A stretch of 64,000 bases of DNA from the NCBI RefSeq assembly GCF_014695915.1, contig NZ_JACJPF010000044.1:1-64000 (forward strand), in the 5' to 3' direction. The translations under genes and the position numbers were made by a program. Every line of letters starts with the position of its first letter. Within the stretch, counting starts at the first letter, position 1. This DNA comes from Trichocoleus sp. FACHB-40 (GTDB lineage: Bacteria; Cyanobacteriota; Cyanobacteriia; Cyanobacteriales; FACHB-T130). Shown here one piece after another: positions 1-9,100 of this stretch. The notes below the pieces were generated by a model. The model was not told where the DNA came from and did no database searches. It saw nothing but the letters and a program-made list of their open reading frames with translations.

Positions 1-638
1 CTTAATATTTTAAAAAATTATAGCATTTAATATGAGACGAGCTTTAAAAATTGATTTCAATTGAAGATTATGCCAATTGTCAAAGTAACCCCTTGCCGAG
101 GCAAGTGAATAACCACCACAAAGTCTAAAAATGGAATTATTTTTAGTTTATATATTTACCCTTTCACTACATATTTACCACCACCCATAGTATTTGCCTT
201 GGTAGCTGCTATTCTCTGTCTTCAGAAGAATCTATAAGAAATTCTTTAGAGGGACTTATAGCAACAATCAAGTGTATACGTCACTACTTGAAAAACAGCC
301 GATTTGAGTTTCAGTAATTGGCTAACAAGACTTAAAGGGAAACTAAGAGCCAAAGAAAGTATAGTCTTGGCACAGCAAGCATTTCACGCCGAGGTCTGAC
401 TAATGAAAAAGACAACTCTGGTTGCTATGCCTCTTTACGTCGATAGATGGTGTCACCGATTCTGTATAGCAAAAGGCAGAGTGCAGAAGGAAAAATATTG
501 ACAGGTAAAGGTTTCAGTATTTGGCTTTGTTGTAATCGCCTTGGCGACTGCTGTAACACTTCACTACGATTTACCGCTACGCAAAGAAGAAACCCTCTTT
601 GCGTAGCTAGAGGGTTTCTTCTTTGCGGTGAGAAAAAA
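1..638. other. Gene-free left end of the window
   Basis: No convincing gene was found. Two open frames of 82 and 100 codons overlap each other on opposite strands between 425 and 749, resemble no known family, and one runs into the M16 peptidase gene, so they look like chance frames. The stretch is AT-rich and ends in the nested inverted repeat at 577-627. Any gene it belongs to lies left of the window. Confidence 0.5.
577..627 (-). repeat. Nested inverted repeat downstream of the M16 peptidase gene
   Basis: A perfect 19-bp inverted repeat has arms at 580-598 and 609-627. A second 10-bp inverted repeat (577-586 with 597-606) shares the left arm, so the two hairpins exclude each other. It lies 12 bp beyond the stop codon of the minus-strand peptidase gene and could end its transcript, but no T-run follows on that strand, so a classical intrinsic terminator is not shown. 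Confidence 0.6.
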
Positions 639-1916
639 TTATGCTGGCTTAACGACAACCACACCGTAAGCATCTGCGGAGAGATGCTGTTGAGCAGCTA
701 TGCGAAGGTCTTCACCATCAAGGCTTTGAATTCGCGCCGGGTAAGTTAGGGCTGGCTCTAAGTCACCCATTAGAGAATGATAATAACCGTACAAGTTAGC
801 GCGATCGCTTGGCGATTCATTCCCAAAAATAAACCGATTCGCCACTTGTGTCCGGACGCGGGACATCTCAGCTTGGGTTACTAGCTCAGATTGTAAGGTA
901 CGGATGTGCTGCGCGATCGCTGCTTCTACCTCTGCCACATTCTCCACAGGTAACTGCGCCCCAATATAAAATACTCCCTGAAGCTGCTGGCTCATATTGC
1001 TCACCCCAATATGCGATACCAGGTGTCTATCTTCGCGCAAATCCCTAAACAGTCGCGACATCCGGCCTTGTCCCAAAATCACCGCCAACACATCCAGGGG
1101 GTAAGTTTCGGACAGTTGCTTTAATCCTGGCACTCGCCAAACCATCACCAGCCGCGCCTGCTGTACACTTTCGTCAACATACTCGCGCCGCACAATTTCT
1201 TTAAAAGCTGCTTCAGGGTTGCTTGTTATTTCTTGTTTGTTGTTTGTTGTTTGACTACCGTGTGTGGAAAATCCCTCTGCCACTATTTCAATTAATTCTT
1301 CTACAGGCAAATTGCCCACTACCGCCGCTGTCATCGCCTGGGGTTGATAGTTGCTGGCGTGGAAATCGCGCATCTGCTGCGCCGTCAACTGCTCAATTAC
1401 CGATGCTGGCCCCAGTACCGGACGGCGGTACGGCAACTGTTCAAATGCCACTTCCATCGCTTGTTGGAAAGTACGGCGACGGGGATTATCTTCCGAACGG
1501 CGAATTTCTTCTAAAACTACCAATCGCTCTCTTTCAAAGGCATCATCTGGAATGCTGGGATTCAGTACCACATCCAGCTGCAATGGTGCCAACTGGGCAA
1601 AATCTTTAGGGGCAGATGTAATGTAGTAGTGAGTGTAATCTTGGCTGGTAGCTGCGTTTGTCACCGCACCCCGCTGTTCAATCAGTAGCTCAAATTCCCC
1701 ACTTTTTAGCTGCGGCGTCCCTTTAAAAACCATGTGTTCCAAAAAGTGAGCCATTCCGTTGATGGGATCTGACTCAACACATGAGCCGACGTTTAGCCAA
1801 ATGTTGAGATTCACAGCCTCAAGAGGCATCTGCTGAGCCACAATGGTTAGACCGTTGGGCAACTTGTGCAGGGTGGGAGCGGGTGCAGGTGCGATTTTGA
1901 ACAGGGTTGAGGTCAT
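639..1916 (-). CDS. M16 family zinc metallopeptidase (processing-peptidase-like)
   Basis: A 425-residue protein with the inverted zinc-binding motif of M16 peptidases: HFLEH at residues 57-61, with the further zinc ligand Glu about 75 residues later in the LVVLEEIRR segment (136-137). The length fits the single-chain PqqL/mitochondrial-processing-peptidase-like group, whose members act as pairs of two-domain subunits. No signal peptide is visible, so a cytoplasmic role in degrading peptides is likely (family knowledge). The ATG start gives MTSTLFK. No partner M16 gene is visible in the window; one could lie left of it. Residues around 221-232 (QTTNNKQEIT) are encoded by three tandem TTGTTTG heptamers at 1233-1253, in a linker between the two halves. 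Substrate unknown. Confidence 0.9.
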   Translation of the reverse strand: MTSTLFKIAPAPAPTLHKLPNGLTIVAQQMPLEAVNLNIWLNVGSCVESDPINGMAHFLEHMVFKGTPQLKSGEFELLIEQRGAVTNAATSQDYTHYYITSAPKDFAQLAPLQLDVVLNPSIPDDAFERERLVVLEEIRRSEDNPRRRTFQQAMEVAFEQLPYRRPVLGPASVIEQLTAQQMRDFHASNYQPQAMTAAVVGNLPVEELIEIVAEGFSTHGSQTTNNKQEITSNPEAAFKEIVRREYVDESVQQARLVMVWRVPGLKQLSETYPLDVLAVILGQGRMSRLFRDLREDRHLVSHIGVSNMSQQLQGVFYIGAQLPVENVAEVEAAIAQHIRTLQSELVTQAEMSRVRTQVANRFIFGNESPSDRANLYGYYHSLMGDLEPALTYPARIQSLDGEDLRIAAQQHLSADAYGVVVVKPA

Positions 1917-2285
1917 GTGTTGTTCTACTGTTTCTTTTTTATTTTAACCAGTCTGGGGCAGCGTCCCCGTGCCAACTATCTCAGCTTTTGAGATAGCGAT
2001 CGCTTCTGCAAGGCAAGCATATTTCTCTTCTGATTCAATTCGTCAAGCTACTCAAAATAAATAATTATTATTTTATCTTTCAAAAAATTTTAAATAAATT
2101 TGCCACTTATTGTATTTTTCCCTACTTTAAAAATATGAAATTTCCTATCTTTAAACTACTTTTTTTAATGCCCCGTTTTTAAAGTAACCAAAAACTTTAA
2201 CGTTTTTCTCAACCTCTAGACAGATACTCTTGCTAGTTAGTTAGATTGAAACTAGAATTTATCCTAACAGGAGTAAGTTTTACTG
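1917..2285. other. Divergent spacer between M16 peptidase and histidine kinase
   Basis: AT-rich 369-bp spacer that must hold promoters for both flanking genes. It contains one HIP1 site near 1998. An AGGAG sequence at 2269-2273 lies 12 bp before the kinase ATG and supports that start. No hairpin, repeat or further gene was recognised. Confidence 0.5.
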
Positions 2286-4151
2286 ATGCTGAGTGTACTT
2301 TATCTAAGTACAAATACTTTCATTGCCGCGTGTTATTATACAATTGCATTCTTAATATTTCAGGGTCTTATACGAAGGCAGCATCTACTCAGCAATCCTC
2401 TTTTACTGGCAACTATCGCAGTTTTCTTCAGCGGCGCTCTTGGACATTCAGCCCACGTCGCCCTAGCTGTAGGCGGACATGAAAGCGCCTCAACCATTTT
2501 TGCAATTCAAGCAAGCATCGACCTAATAACTGTTCTAGCCGCTGGAACCTTAATTGCTCTGAGGCGTTACTACTCCATATTCAGCGAGGAGCAAGGGGTC
2601 TTCGCCGATACCCAAGACCAGCTAGAGCAGGCGAATGCTGATCTTTTCAAAGTAAACGCCAACTTGGAATCTTTGGTAGCAAAGCGCACCGAAGAGCTAT
2701 TGCAGACCAATCAAAAATTAGAAAGTGAAATTAGAGAGCGCAAGCAGGCAGAAGAAGAAACGCGGCATCTCCAAAATTTCCTTAATTCTGTAGTAGAAAA
2801 CCTGCCAATTGGGGTTTTTATCAAAGAAGCTAATGACCTGCGTTTTCTCTACTGCAACAAAGCCAGCGAAGAAATAACTGGCTATTTGAAAGAAGATGTA
2901 ATCGGCAAAAATGACTACGACTTATTTGCAGAAGAACAAGCTGATTTGTTAACAGCTCACGAGCGCAGAGTGCTGGGAAAACAAAAACTTTTGGATATTT
3001 CCGAACAACAAATTCAGACCAAACATAGAGGTTTAAGAATATTTCTCACTAGGAAAATACCGCTTCTCGACGAATCAGGAAGACCGCGATATTTACTAGG
3101 CATTTCCGAAGATATTACGGAGCGCAAGCAAGCTATTGAGGCGTTGCGGCAATCGGAAGCTGCACAAAAGCAATTAATTGCTTTTCTACGACAACAAACG
3201 ACTGAGTTAGAAACAGCAGTGCAAAAGCTGCAAAACACTCAATCCCAACTGGTTCAAAGTGAAAAAATGTCTAGTTTGGGGCAATTAGTTGCAGGTGTTG
3301 CTCACGAAATTAATAATCCAGTCAGCTTCATTTACGGCAATTTGACTTATGCAGATCAATATACTCAAGATTTGCTGCACTTGCTACACCTATACCAGCA
3401 TTATTATCCTCAGCCAGTAGCAGAAATCCAAGTTCAAGAGGAAAGTATTGACCTAGATTTCGTGCAAGAAGACTTATCTAAAATGCTGTCGTCGATGAAA
3501 CTGGGAGCAGACCGCATTCGCCAAATTGTCCTTAGCTTGCAGAACTTCTCTCGCAGCGATCAAGCGGAAAGTAAGCAACTTAATATTCACGAAGGGCTAG
3601 ATAGTACGCTGCTGATTTTACAGCATCGACTGAAAGCGAAGCTGGGAAATCCGGGAATTGAGCTGATTAAAGAGTACGGAGATTTGCCCCTCGTGCAGTG
3701 TTATGGTGGGGAGATAAATCAGGTATTTATGAATATCATCGCCAATGCAATTGATGCTCTGGAGGAGTACAGCTATCAGAATTTAGCTATTAGGACTATA
3801 GAAAATTTGCAGCCAAGTTTTGTACATGGATACCAAAAACCTCCAATTTTTAGCACTGAACCCCCAATTTCTATTAAGATTCGCACTGAGGTTTTAGCAA
3901 ATGACGGCAACCCTCGTGTACTGATTCGGATTCGAGACAACGGCCCAGGTATCCCCCCAGAAGTGAAGCCTAAGCTGTTTGACCCCTTCTTTACTACTAA
4001 ACCTGTTGGCAAAGGGGCAGGATTGGGCTTATCTATCAGCTATCAAATTGTGGTTGAGAAGCACGGCGGAGTCCTGAAGTGTTTCTCGGAAGTAGGAGAA
4101 GGAACCGAGTTCTGGATTGAAATCCCGATTAACCAGAGTAAAGATAGGTAG
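2286..4151 (+). CDS. Membrane sensor histidine kinase, short TM sensor + PAS
   Basis: A 621-residue sensor kinase. Order: three predicted membrane helices (about residues 10-28, 39-62, 76-92), a coiled coil (about 110-160), one PAS domain (about 165-285), a second coiled coil, then the kinase core. The phospho-acceptor is His340 in GVAHEINNP, followed by an N box (NQVFMNIIANAIDAL), a G1 box (DNGPGIP) and a G2 box (GAGLGLSIS). A long helical segment containing YADQYTQDLL lies between the H and N boxes and recurs in the kinases at 58628 and 60755. The TM region has the size and position of the ethylene-receptor sensor domain, but the copper-binding Cys is not in the expected place (GALGHSAH), so the ligand is unknown. 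No response regulator is adjacent. Confidence 0.9.
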   Translation: MLSVLYLSTNTFIAACYYTIAFLIFQGLIRRQHLLSNPLLLATIAVFFSGALGHSAHVALAVGGHESASTIFAIQASIDLITVLAAGTLIALRRYYSIFSEEQGVFADTQDQLEQANADLFKVNANLESLVAKRTEELLQTNQKLESEIRERKQAEEETRHLQNFLNSVVENLPIGVFIKEANDLRFLYCNKASEEITGYLKEDVIGKNDYDLFAEEQADLLTAHERRVLGKQKLLDISEQQIQTKHRGLRIFLTRKIPLLDESGRPRYLLGISEDITERKQAIEALRQSEAAQKQLIAFLRQQTTELETAVQKLQNTQSQLVQSEKMSSLGQLVAGVAHEINNPVSFIYGNLTYADQYTQDLLHLLHLYQHYYPQPVAEIQVQEESIDLDFVQEDLSKMLSSMKLGADRIRQIVLSLQNFSRSDQAESKQLNIHEGLDSTLLILQHRLKAKLGNPGIELIKEYGDLPLVQCYGGEINQVFMNIIANAIDALEEYSYQNLAIRTIENLQPSFVHGYQKPPIFSTEPPISIKIRTEVLANDGNPRVLIRIRDNGPGIPPEVKPKLFDPFFTTKPVGKGAGLGLSISYQIVVEKHGGVLKCFSEVGEGTEFWIEIPINQSKDR

Positions 4152-4168
4152 CTTCGCTAGCAGGAAAA

Positions 4169-4200
4169 CTAAACTTAATGTAATTTACTATTAAGTTTAG
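4169..4200 (-). terminator. Hairpin after the histidine kinase gene
   Basis: Perfect 11-bp inverted repeat (4169-4179 and 4190-4200) just after the kinase stop. The plus strand shows no T-run after it. Read on the minus strand it is followed by TTTT, so it would work better against antisense transcription. Functional role uncertain. Confidence 0.35.
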
Positions 4201-4356
4201 CTGGGTTGGCGGGATGCGATCGCTAATAACTTATACCATTTCACTTTTGTAAGGCTACACAACAGCTTATAAAGTTTGGGTAAAGAGAAGGTTATGGAAA
4301 TTACCCAGGTTTGCTCATATCATTAAGTAGTATGAAGAAATGTAAAAGATAATGTT

Positions 4357-5907
4357 ATGGCAAGCGATCGCATTGTCGTTATCGGTGCGGGAATTGGTGG
4401 TTTGACAGCTGCGGCGTTACTTGCTCGTCGAGGCTACCAAGTATTAGTTTTGGATCAAGCGCTGGTGCCTGGGGGATGTGCTTCCACATTTAAACGCAAA
4501 GGATTTACCTTTGATGTGGGAGCTACGCAAGTTGCTGGACTGGAACCGGGGGGAATTCATCACCGGATTTTTAATGAGTTAGAAATTGAACTACCAGCGG
4601 CGACACCTTGCGATCCAGCTTGTGCAGTGTATCTACCGGGGGAAACCTCACCGATTAATGTGTGGCGAAACCCCGATAAGTGGAAACTTGAGCGAACCCG
4701 GCAGTTTCCGGGAAGCGAACCATTTTGGCAACTGTTGGCAACTCTTTTTAAAGCAAGTTGGGCGTTTCAATCTCGCGATCCGGTACTACCGCCGCGAAAT
4801 TTGTGGGATTTGTGGCAACTGGCAAGAGCAGTTCGTCCGGGTACTTTGATTACTCTGCCTTACACTTTTTTGACGGTGGGGGATGCGCTGCGGCTATACG
4901 GGCTGGGCGATAATCAACGTTTGAGGACGTTTCTGGATTTGCAGCTAAAGCTTTATTCCCAGGTGGATGCTCAAAGTACAGCTTTGTTATACGCAGCAAC
5001 AGCTTTGAGTGTTTCCCAGGAACCGCAGGGATTATTTCATCTAAAGGGTAGTATGCAGGTTTTGAGCGATCGCTTAGTCTCCTGTTTAGAGCGAGACGGT
5101 GGCAAACTGTTGATGCGCCACACAGTAGAACGCATCCACACCACAAATGGTAAAGCTACTGCTGTCGTCATTCGCAATCAAAAAACCCAGGAAGTTTGGA
5201 CAGAACCCGCTGACCACGTTGTAGCAAATGTCACTGTGCAAAATCTGATGCAGCTGTTGGACACACAAACGCAACAAGCATTTTCCCAATCCAAAATCCA
5301 AAATCCGATCGATTCGTCCAAAATCCAAAATCGATATCGTCGTCGAGTAGATAAACTTCCCCCCTCATCGGGAGCGTTTGTGGTGTATCTCGGTGTAGAT
5401 GAGAGCGCTATTCCCCTAGGATGTCCGCCTCACTTGCAGTTTCTTTATGACTATGATGGCCCGATTGGGGAGAATAACTCTTTATTTGTTTCAGTTAGCC
5501 ACCCATTCGATGGTCGCGCACCAGAGGGGAAAGCCACTATCATCGCGTCTTCCTTCGTTGATACCCGAAATTGGTGGGAATGCGAGGATTATGAAGAACT
5601 GAAGCGAAAGTATACTGAGGATGCGATCGCACACCTTGGGCAATTCTTCCACCTGAAACCGGAAACTATTGTGCATCAAGAAGCCGCTACACCTCGCACC
5701 TTTGCCAATTTCACAGCTCGCGATCGCGGTATTGTTGGCGGTATTGGTCAAAGAGTTTCCACCTTCGGCCCCTTTGGCTTTGCCAATCGTACACCTGTCA
5801 ATCATTTGTGGCTAGTGGGCGACTCCACCCATCCCGGCGAAGGTACAGCAGGCGTTAGTTATTCAGCCCTTACTGTAGTAAGGCAAATCGAAAATACCAA
5901 AAACTGA
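4357..5907 (+). CDS. crtD: Carotenoid C-3',4' desaturase-like (CrtD-type) oxidoreductase
   Basis: A 516-residue FAD-dependent amine oxidase of the phytoene desaturase/CrtISO superfamily. The N-terminus has the dinucleotide-binding motif GAGIGGLTAA (about residues 11-20) and the family motif VPGGCASTFKRKG (about 44-56). The C-terminus has GDSTHPGEGTAGVSYSAL, the second FAD-contacting motif of this superfamily. GATQVAGLEPGGIHHRIF matches my memory of the cyanobacterial CrtD group, which desaturates C-3',4' in myxoxanthophyll synthesis. CrtH-type carotene isomerase is the main alternative. Residues about 311-328 (SQSKIQNPIDSSKIQN) come from four CCAAAAT heptamers and are not expected in the family. 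No other carotenoid gene is adjacent. Confidence 0.75.
   Translation: MASDRIVVIGAGIGGLTAAALLARRGYQVLVLDQALVPGGCASTFKRKGFTFDVGATQVAGLEPGGIHHRIFNELEIELPAATPCDPACAVYLPGETSPINVWRNPDKWKLERTRQFPGSEPFWQLLATLFKASWAFQSRDPVLPPRNLWDLWQLARAVRPGTLITLPYTFLTVGDALRLYGLGDNQRLRTFLDLQLKLYSQVDAQSTALLYAATALSVSQEPQGLFHLKGSMQVLSDRLVSCLERDGGKLLMRHTVERIHTTNGKATAVVIRNQKTQEVWTEPADHVVANVTVQNLMQLLDTQTQQAFSQSKIQNPIDSSKIQNRYRRRVDKLPPSSGAFVVYLGVDESAIPLGCPPHLQFLYDYDGPIGENNSLFVSVSHPFDGRAPEGKATIIASSFVDTRNWWECEDYEELKRKYTEDAIAHLGQFFHLKPETIVHQEAATPRTFANFTARDRGIVGGIGQRVSTFGPFGFANRTPVNHLWLVGDSTHPGEGTAGVSYSALTVVRQIENTKN
5291..5331. repeat. CCAAAAT heptamer repeats inside the crtD-like gene
   Basis: Four exact CCAAAAT copies in two tandem pairs (5291-5304 and 5318-5331) lie in frame within the desaturase gene. 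The same heptamer occurs in the rpoC1-rpoC2 spacer, and related forms occur in the kinase gene at 59.2 kb, so a dispersed short tandem repeat family has entered coding DNA. Confidence 0.85.
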
Positions 5908-5999
5908 TCAGCCTCTGAGAGTCACTCTGAACCCAGCTTGCGCGATCGCATATAAAGCAAGCATTTCAGTTTGTTAAAACAAACTTGAGTTTTCAGCCC

Positions 6000-6029
6000 G
6001 TAGACGCGAAGCGGCTTCTCGAAGAGTAC
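6000..6029. repeat. Short palindromic extragenic repeat
   Basis: The segment GTAGACGCGAAGCGGCTTCT plus its continuation forms an imperfect palindrome of the type scattered through many cyanobacterial genomes. It lies in the 216-bp spacer between the crtD-like and multi-PAS kinase genes. A separate 8-bp palindrome (AGTTTGTT/AACAAACT) lies near 5970. No function assigned. Confidence 0.4.
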
Positions 6030-6123
6030 TTTAGTTCAGGGCTGATTGCAACAAGTCTATTCTTGCTTCTCAGGTCGTCACAAGGTTAACTTTGACACAA
6101 TGTAGATAAAAACTCAAAAAAAT

Positions 6124-9100
6124 ATGCGTAGATTGAGAAGGCAAGTACGCTCTGTACAGGCTGCGCTAACGCCACAATTAAACCGTCAGCTAAAAGCCGA
6201 AAAAGCTAAACTACTGCATTACTACAATACTGAACTAGAAAAACAGGTACAGGAACGCACAGTAGAACAGAGGGCAGTTATCACTTCTTTAAACGCTGCA
6301 CTCTTGCAACTTCAACAACAACTTCAACAGGCGCAAACTGAACTCGATGAGTATCAGCGAGCATCTGATGCTCTGCGTGAAAGCGAGCCAAGGTTCCGTT
6401 CTCTGATTCAGACTGCTGGAAGCGTAATTATTTGCCTGTCACTCAGCTATCAAATTGTCGAGTGGAATCTTCAAGCCGAATGTATTTATGGCTGGAAAAG
6501 GGAAGAAGTTCTAGGGAAAAACTATTTTGAGTTATTCTTACCTAAACCAGTTCGGGCTACCTTCATTGCCAATATAAATAACGTACTAGCAGGAGAACTA
6601 TCCCAAGATTTTGAGAATGTAATTTTGAGCCGTGATGGACGTAAGCATATATTAAATTGGAACATTACCCGTTTAATGAATACCGAAGGCGTACCTTCTG
6701 GAGTTATTGTAATTGGGCAAGAGATTCCGGCTTGCAAAGCTGCTGAAAGAAAAATATATTTTCAATCGCGTCTACTAGATGCAGTTGGACAAGCAGTTAT
6801 TGCAACTAATTTAGATGGCACAATTATCTATTGGAACCGATATGCAGAAACATTATACGGCTGGTTAGCAGCGGAAGTATTAGGACAAAATATTATCAAC
6901 ATTACTCCGGCGCAGGTCTCAAAAGAGCAAGCATTTGAGATTATGTCCCGCTTACAGCTTGGTGAGAGTTGGTCAGGAGAATTTCTAATTCAACGTCGAG
7001 ACGGCTCTTGCTTCCCAGTGATAGTTAATAACGCGCCTATTCACGATGCAGAAGGGAAATTTATCGGCATTCTTGGTATTTCCGCAGAGATTACTGAGCG
7101 TAAGTTGGCTGAGGAAGCACTGGCTGCAAGTGAAGCTAAATTCCGTTCTCTGATTCAAAATAGTTCGGATATTATCACGATTCTTGATAGAGATGGAGTC
7201 ATTCAATATGAAAGCGACTCGATTGAAAAAATTTTAGGATATAAACCAAAAGATTTGATAGGTCAAAATTGTTTTGATTTAATTCATTTAGAAGATGTTA
7301 GTAATATAATTAAAATTTTCCATGAGTTCATTGAAAATCCAGGGATGACCTTAACGGTAGAGTACCGTTGGCGACATCAAAACGGATCTTGGTGTGCGCT
7401 TGAGTCAACTGCTAGCAACTTGCTGACTAACCCATTTGTAGCAGGCATTGTCGTCAATTCCCGCGATATTACAGAACGCAAAGCTGCTGAAGCTGCACTC
7501 AAGCAAGCTAATGAAAATCTAGAAATCCGAGTTGAACAACGTACTACTGCATTAAGAGAAGCTAACAATCAACTGCGGCAAGAAATTATGGAACGTCAGC
7601 AGGCGGAGTCAGCACTATGCCGTAGCGAACAGCAACTTTCTGATTTCTTCGAGAATGCTACTGTGAGTTTGCACTGGGTAGGAGCAAATGGGAACATTCT
7701 GCGGGTGAATCAAGCTGAACTAAACCTTCTAGGATACACGCGGGAGGAATATTTAGGACACCATATTAGCGAGTTCCACGCCGATCCTGAAGTAATTAAT
7801 GACATTTTGGAACGGTTAAATAGAAATGAAACGCTGCATAACTATCAAGCTCAACTTCGTTGTAAGGATGGCTCAATTAAGTATGTTCTTATTGACTCAA
7901 ATGTGTTATGGGAAAACGGCAAATTTATTCATACACGGTGCTTCAGCCGCGATATTACAGAAAACAAGCTATTAGAGGATGCGTTGCGAGAAAGTGAAGA
8001 ACGGTTTCGCTGTTTGAGTGCTTGTTCACCTGTGGGGATTTTTTTAATAGATATCTACGGTAACTGTACCTATACCAACCCCTGTTATCAAGCTATCTGT
8101 GGCTGCACTTTTGAGGAGAGTTTAGCACAAGGATGGTTGCACTTTATTCATCCGGAAGAACGCGATCGCGTTTTCTCCGACTGGTTAGCATATACTCGTG
8201 AAGGCAGAGAATACGCACCAGAGTTTCGCCTGCTTGTAGGAGAGGGAATCGTGCGTTGGGTTCACGTTCGCTCATCCCCCATGTTTTCAGATCAAGACGA
8301 ACTCATCGGTCATGTTGGCACAGTAGAAGATATAAGCGAAAGCCTACGGCAAACTACGCTACGCAAACTTGCCGAAGCAGAACTACACCGCCGCGAACAA
8401 GAATTCAAAGCATTAGCTGAAAATTCTCCTGACATCATTGCCCGATTTGACCGTGAATTTCGCCATCTTTACATCAACTCAGCTGTAGAACGGTCAATGG
8501 GAATCTCCCCCCAAACAACTATCGGTCAAAAGCCTTCAGAGTTAGAATTACCCCCAGAAACTTCCACTTACTTTCAACAGAGTATTCAACACGTTTTAGA
8601 CACCAAAGAAGAATGTATTATTGAATGGAATTTCCCGATACAATACGGTTATAAATACTATCAATCTCGTCTCGTTCCTGAATTTAATCGTGATAATTCA
8701 GTCGAGTCAGTATTAGCTGTTTCTCGTGACATCACAACTCAAAAACAGACCGAACAAGCGCTGCGTGATGCACTCCAAAGACTGAACTTTCATTTTGAAA
8801 ATTCGCCCTTAGCAGTCATAGAATGGGATTCAAACTTTCGTGTGTCCCGTTGGTCGCCGGAAGCCGAAAAAGTTTTCGGCTGGCATAGCGACGAAGTTCT
8901 AGGATTAAGTCCGAATAAATGGCAGTTTATCTTTGCCTCTGATATAAAAGCTGTTAATAGCACGATGGCGCGCTTAATCGACAGCAGCGAACAACGTAAT
9001 GTATCGCGAAATCGCAATTACACCAAGGATGGCTCAGTTGTTTATTGCGAATGGTACAATTCAGCGCTATTAGATGAATCAGGCAAATTAGTATCACTGC

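Noticed and set aside
447-749. Plus-strand frame of 100 codons at the left end
   Set aside because: It overlaps another frame on the opposite strand and the 3' end of the M16 gene, contains the inverted repeat, and has no recognisable protein features.
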